This document shows, piece by piece, positions 50,665 to 53,030 of a stretch of 53,030 bases of DNA (positions within the stretch are counted from its first letter, which is position 1; each line of letters opens with the position of its first letter). Where the stretch lies: assembly GCF_000151315.2 (NCBI RefSeq), contig NW_011887292.1, positions 3,578,452 to 3,631,481 on the forward strand, given 5' to 3'. The stretch is from Capsaspora owczarzaki ATCC 30864. Taxonomy: Eukaryota; Opisthokonta; Filasterea. Made by a program: the position numbers and the translations under genes. Below the pieces are notes generated by a model. It made no database searches and was not told the DNA's origin. It saw nothing but the letters and a program-made list of their open reading frames with translations.

Positions 50665-51615
50665 ATGGATTCGCAGACTGCAGCAGCTGCTGGCCATGCA
50701 CTGGGCCACGGCACTTCTTCACAAAGCAATGCGTCTGCCATTGGCTGGCAAGCTGCGCGTGTGCTGCAGCGGACGAGGCAGAGCTGCCCTGCGACGATTG
50801 TCGAGCTGTACGAGACGAGCGGGTGCTGCGTTGAGGTCTCACAGCAGCAGCAGCAGCAGCAGCACAATCAGCAGCACTCACAGCAGCATCATGGACAGCA
50901 TCATGGACAGCATCATGATGGTGGGCAGCTACTGTACTTTCCGTATAGCGAGTGCGTTGGCGTCCATCCTCATGCGCTTCGACCAGGCGACGCAGTGCTC
51001 GTCGACATTGTCCACTTTGCACTTGCCTCCGACGCAAGCAGCACAGGCAGCACAAGTAGCACTGATGGTGGTGGCTCGTTCGTTGGAGCGGCGCACGTCC
51101 GGCCGCACAGCCCAGACGATGCTGTTCGCCAGCCAGCCGCACAAGAAGCCAGCAGCACGACCATTGCCACTTCCTCATCAGGATCAGGATCAGGATCAGG
51201 ATCAGGATCAGGATCAGGATCAGGATCAGGATCAGAAACATCATCATCGTCGTCGTCGTCGGAGCCTGCACTGCAACGGCGCCCTGCCGCTCTGGTCGCA
51301 GAGGACAACGCGCGGGTCGTCGACGGAAGTACGCCAAACGAGCTCGTTCGCGGCGTCGTTGAGCGTCTCCCCTTCCAACAGCCGCACGCGGCGCAAGCCA
51401 CAGCAGGAGGCAAGGCGCAGTCCAACCAGCAGCGCGGCGGCGCAAGCGAATGGCTGGGTCTGGATCTGTACAATGGCAAACTGGGCTTCCAAGTGAGCCA
51501 GACCGCCACGAGCGCTGGATCCGATGCTGCTTCCACCTCTACTGCAGGTCAATCGACTGGTGGGGACGACGAAAATGCAAGCGAGGCGGACGCCGTCGAC
51601 GGAGTATCAAGTGCG

Positions 51616-51663
<48 letters not shown>

Positions 51664-52953
51664 GCATCGCGCCGGATGGTCGCTGCATTCAGTCTCGCAG
51701 ACGTAGTTGCATCATCGGCAGGTCTGTCAGTCGGCGACACGGTCGAGTTCAATCTGGTGCCGAAATCGCGGGCCAATCCACGACGCAGGGCTGTCAACAT
51801 TCGTCTCGTGGAGCGCGGAGAAGACCCGCGAGTCCAGGGCCACGTCCGGGCCATCAAGACAAACTATGGCTTTATTGAGCGCGCAGACATGGACGAGGAC
51901 ATTTTCTTCCATTTTCGAGCGGTCGACCCGAGCGTCGGCGAGCTGAAACCCTCCGACGAAGTGGATTTCATTCCCATCAAGCGATCCGGTCAGCTGGTTG
52001 CGAGCGCCATCCGCTTGCTGCCCCGAGGGACGATCGTGCTCGAGTCGCTCTCCGAGGAGCGCCTGCAAGGCCTCGTGATTGAGTCTGCGATTTCCAGCAG
52101 TCGCTTGCAGCAACGTCGCGAGGACTCGTCCGATTCTGCCTCCGGGTCATCCTCATCCTCGATCAGCGAGGGACGGACAGATTCCAAAGGCGCGGCCGCG
52201 CTTGGCTGTTTGCGTCAATTGAAAGATCCGTTCCAACCGCGCCCTGTTGTTTCACCTCCTCAGCCGACACTGGACGTGGAGCTCCCCACAATTGGAACCA
52301 GCATTTCGTTCAGCGATGCTGCTTGCAGTCAGTCAGCGACCCCGATCCGCGCCGGTGATGTTGTGGAGTTTTCCTTGGTGGCCAACAAGCGAACAGGCAA
52401 GACGCGCGCTACCAACATGACGTTGATCGAGTCTTCCCGCCAGCACTCGGCGCGCGAACAAGGCGTCCTGACGTGGGTTGACGGCAACACTGGCTGGCTC
52501 TCGAGCTTGCAGCGCGAAGACCCATGTGTTCTCCGCTCTCACGAGGTCTCTGCTGACTACAAACCCCGTGTCGGCGACGAATTTGAGTATAATGTGCACC
52601 AGACCAAACGGCCCGACAAGCCCCTTGTGGCGCTGTATGTGACTTTGCTTCCTCGGGGGACCGTCAAGCTGGAAAGCGCGAGCGAAACCCCAATGGAAGG
52701 CGTTATTGAGGCATGTCCGGGGCGAGCCTCAGAGCCAGGCCGCGTTCGCTTTACGCCGGCCGACGGCTCTGCCGAGCGTCAAGCCGAGTACACTGCCAAG
52801 GACACGCTGGCTCCACGCACGTCCACTCCGCGGGTGGGAGACACTGTCCGATTCACCCTATCGACGCACCGGCGAACCGGGGTCGAGCGAGCAGTGTCCA
52901 TCTCACTGGTCAGGCGCGCAGATGAAATCATCGAGCAGGTCAGCAAACAATGA
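50665..52953 (+). CDS. CSDE1: CSDE1/Unr-type protein with multiple cold-shock domains
   Basis: Likely cytoplasmic RNA-binding regulator of translation and mRNA stability. Single exon, 762 residues from ATG 50665. The clearest cold-shock domain is near 390-440: VQGHVRAIKTNYGFIERADM, then DIFFHFRAVD, with the aromatic RNP-like residues. The phrases LLPRGTIVLESLSEERLQG and LLPRGTVKLESASETPMEG match the LPxGTVxFE linker between Unr repeats, so at least two further degenerate domains follow, and others precede (VGDTVEFNLV, AGDVVEFSLV, VGDTVRFTLS are repeated strand motifs). Gln/His and two Gly-Ser tracts (51179-51234 and about 51619-51661), encoded by different hexamers, interrupt the N-terminal half. 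Several domains are hard to align by eye, so the exact number is not given. The TAA/TGA context ends before a poly-C run. Confidence 0.85.
51179..51234 (+). repeat. (GGATCA)n array coding for Ser-Gly repeats
   Basis: Nine to ten nearly perfect tandem copies of the hexamer GGATCA, read in frame as Ser-Gly. Lies inside CSDE1. Confidence 0.9.
51619..51661 (+). repeat. (GGTTCT)n array coding for Gly-Ser repeats
   Basis: About seven tandem copies of GGTTCT read in frame as Gly-Ser in the same gene, 385 bp after the GGATCA array. A different hexamer yields the same dipeptide. Confidence 0.9.
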
Positions 52954-53030
52954 ACCCCCCCCCCCCCGCCCCCCTTCCTTCCTTGCTTTTGTGGTTACTG
53001 CGCGAGTGTTTGTCGGGGGGTGCCCGCGAT

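Noticed and set aside
1-53030. CRISPR arrays, bacterial operons, transposons, LTR or virus-like elements
   Set aside because: No direct-repeat/spacer array, transposase, reverse transcriptase, integrase or capsid-like sequence was seen; gene structure is eukaryotic throughout.

Overview
The window is nuclear DNA of a gene-dense unicellular eukaryote. Genes sit on both strands, many carry short GT-AG introns (about 90-1,130 bp), and intergenic spaces are often only 80-400 bp. Coding DNA is GC-rich with strong third-position bias. Introns and spacers are full of A/T homopolymers of up to 29 bases and simple repeats. The gene set combines an ERMES subunit (MDM12, lost from animals), a CSDE1/Unr-type multi-cold-shock protein, a PKD-domain single-pass receptor and a TKL kinase. 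Together these point to an opisthokont protist, most likely a unicellular holozoan of the Capsaspora type. That placement is inference from gene content only.

Left third (1-20 kb): 5' end of a secreted acidic protein (-), patatin-type triacylglycerol lipase (+), mitochondrial citrate carrier SLC25A1 (+), MDM12 (-), a doubtful small two-exon gene (+), a PKD/Cys-repeat receptor with an NPL-motif tail (+), an A20/AN1 zinc-finger protein (-), NADH-cytochrome b5 reductase (-), a 1.4 kb gene-poor spacer with a doubtful small gene after it, and SMC5/6 subunit NSE4 (+).

Middle (20-33 kb): HDHD5-type mitochondrial HAD hydrolase (-), ACL4-type TPR chaperone (+), a gamma-glutamylcyclotransferase-fold protein with an unresolved 5' frame change (-), a divergent probably mitochondrial DEAD-box helicase (-), an unrecognised helical protein (+), and a type I membrane protein with a duplicated ectodomain (-).

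Right part (32-53 kb): CLC H+/Cl- exchanger with two CBS domains and a C-terminal ETDV (+), CWF19L2-type splicing factor (+), a 1,578-residue TKL kinase (-), a 2.9 kb gene-free stretch, a DUF389 membrane protein with a large eukaryotic-style N-terminus (-), and CSDE1/Unr (+).

The genes do not form one pathway. Several share a mitochondrial or lipid theme (lipase, citrate carrier, MDM12, cytochrome b5 reductase, HDHD5, DEAD helicase), but this may be chance. Four head-to-head pairs share short intergenic spaces (177-364 bp) likely to act as two-way promoters. Exon joins were chosen by eye from splice sites, frame and family resemblance; none was tested against transcripts or databases. The most unusual items are the NPL-motif receptor, the eukaryotic DUF389 gene, the duplicated-ectodomain protein, and the recurring GAGT-type repeats at promoters and in introns. 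No transposon, viral fossil, tRNA or rRNA gene was recognised.
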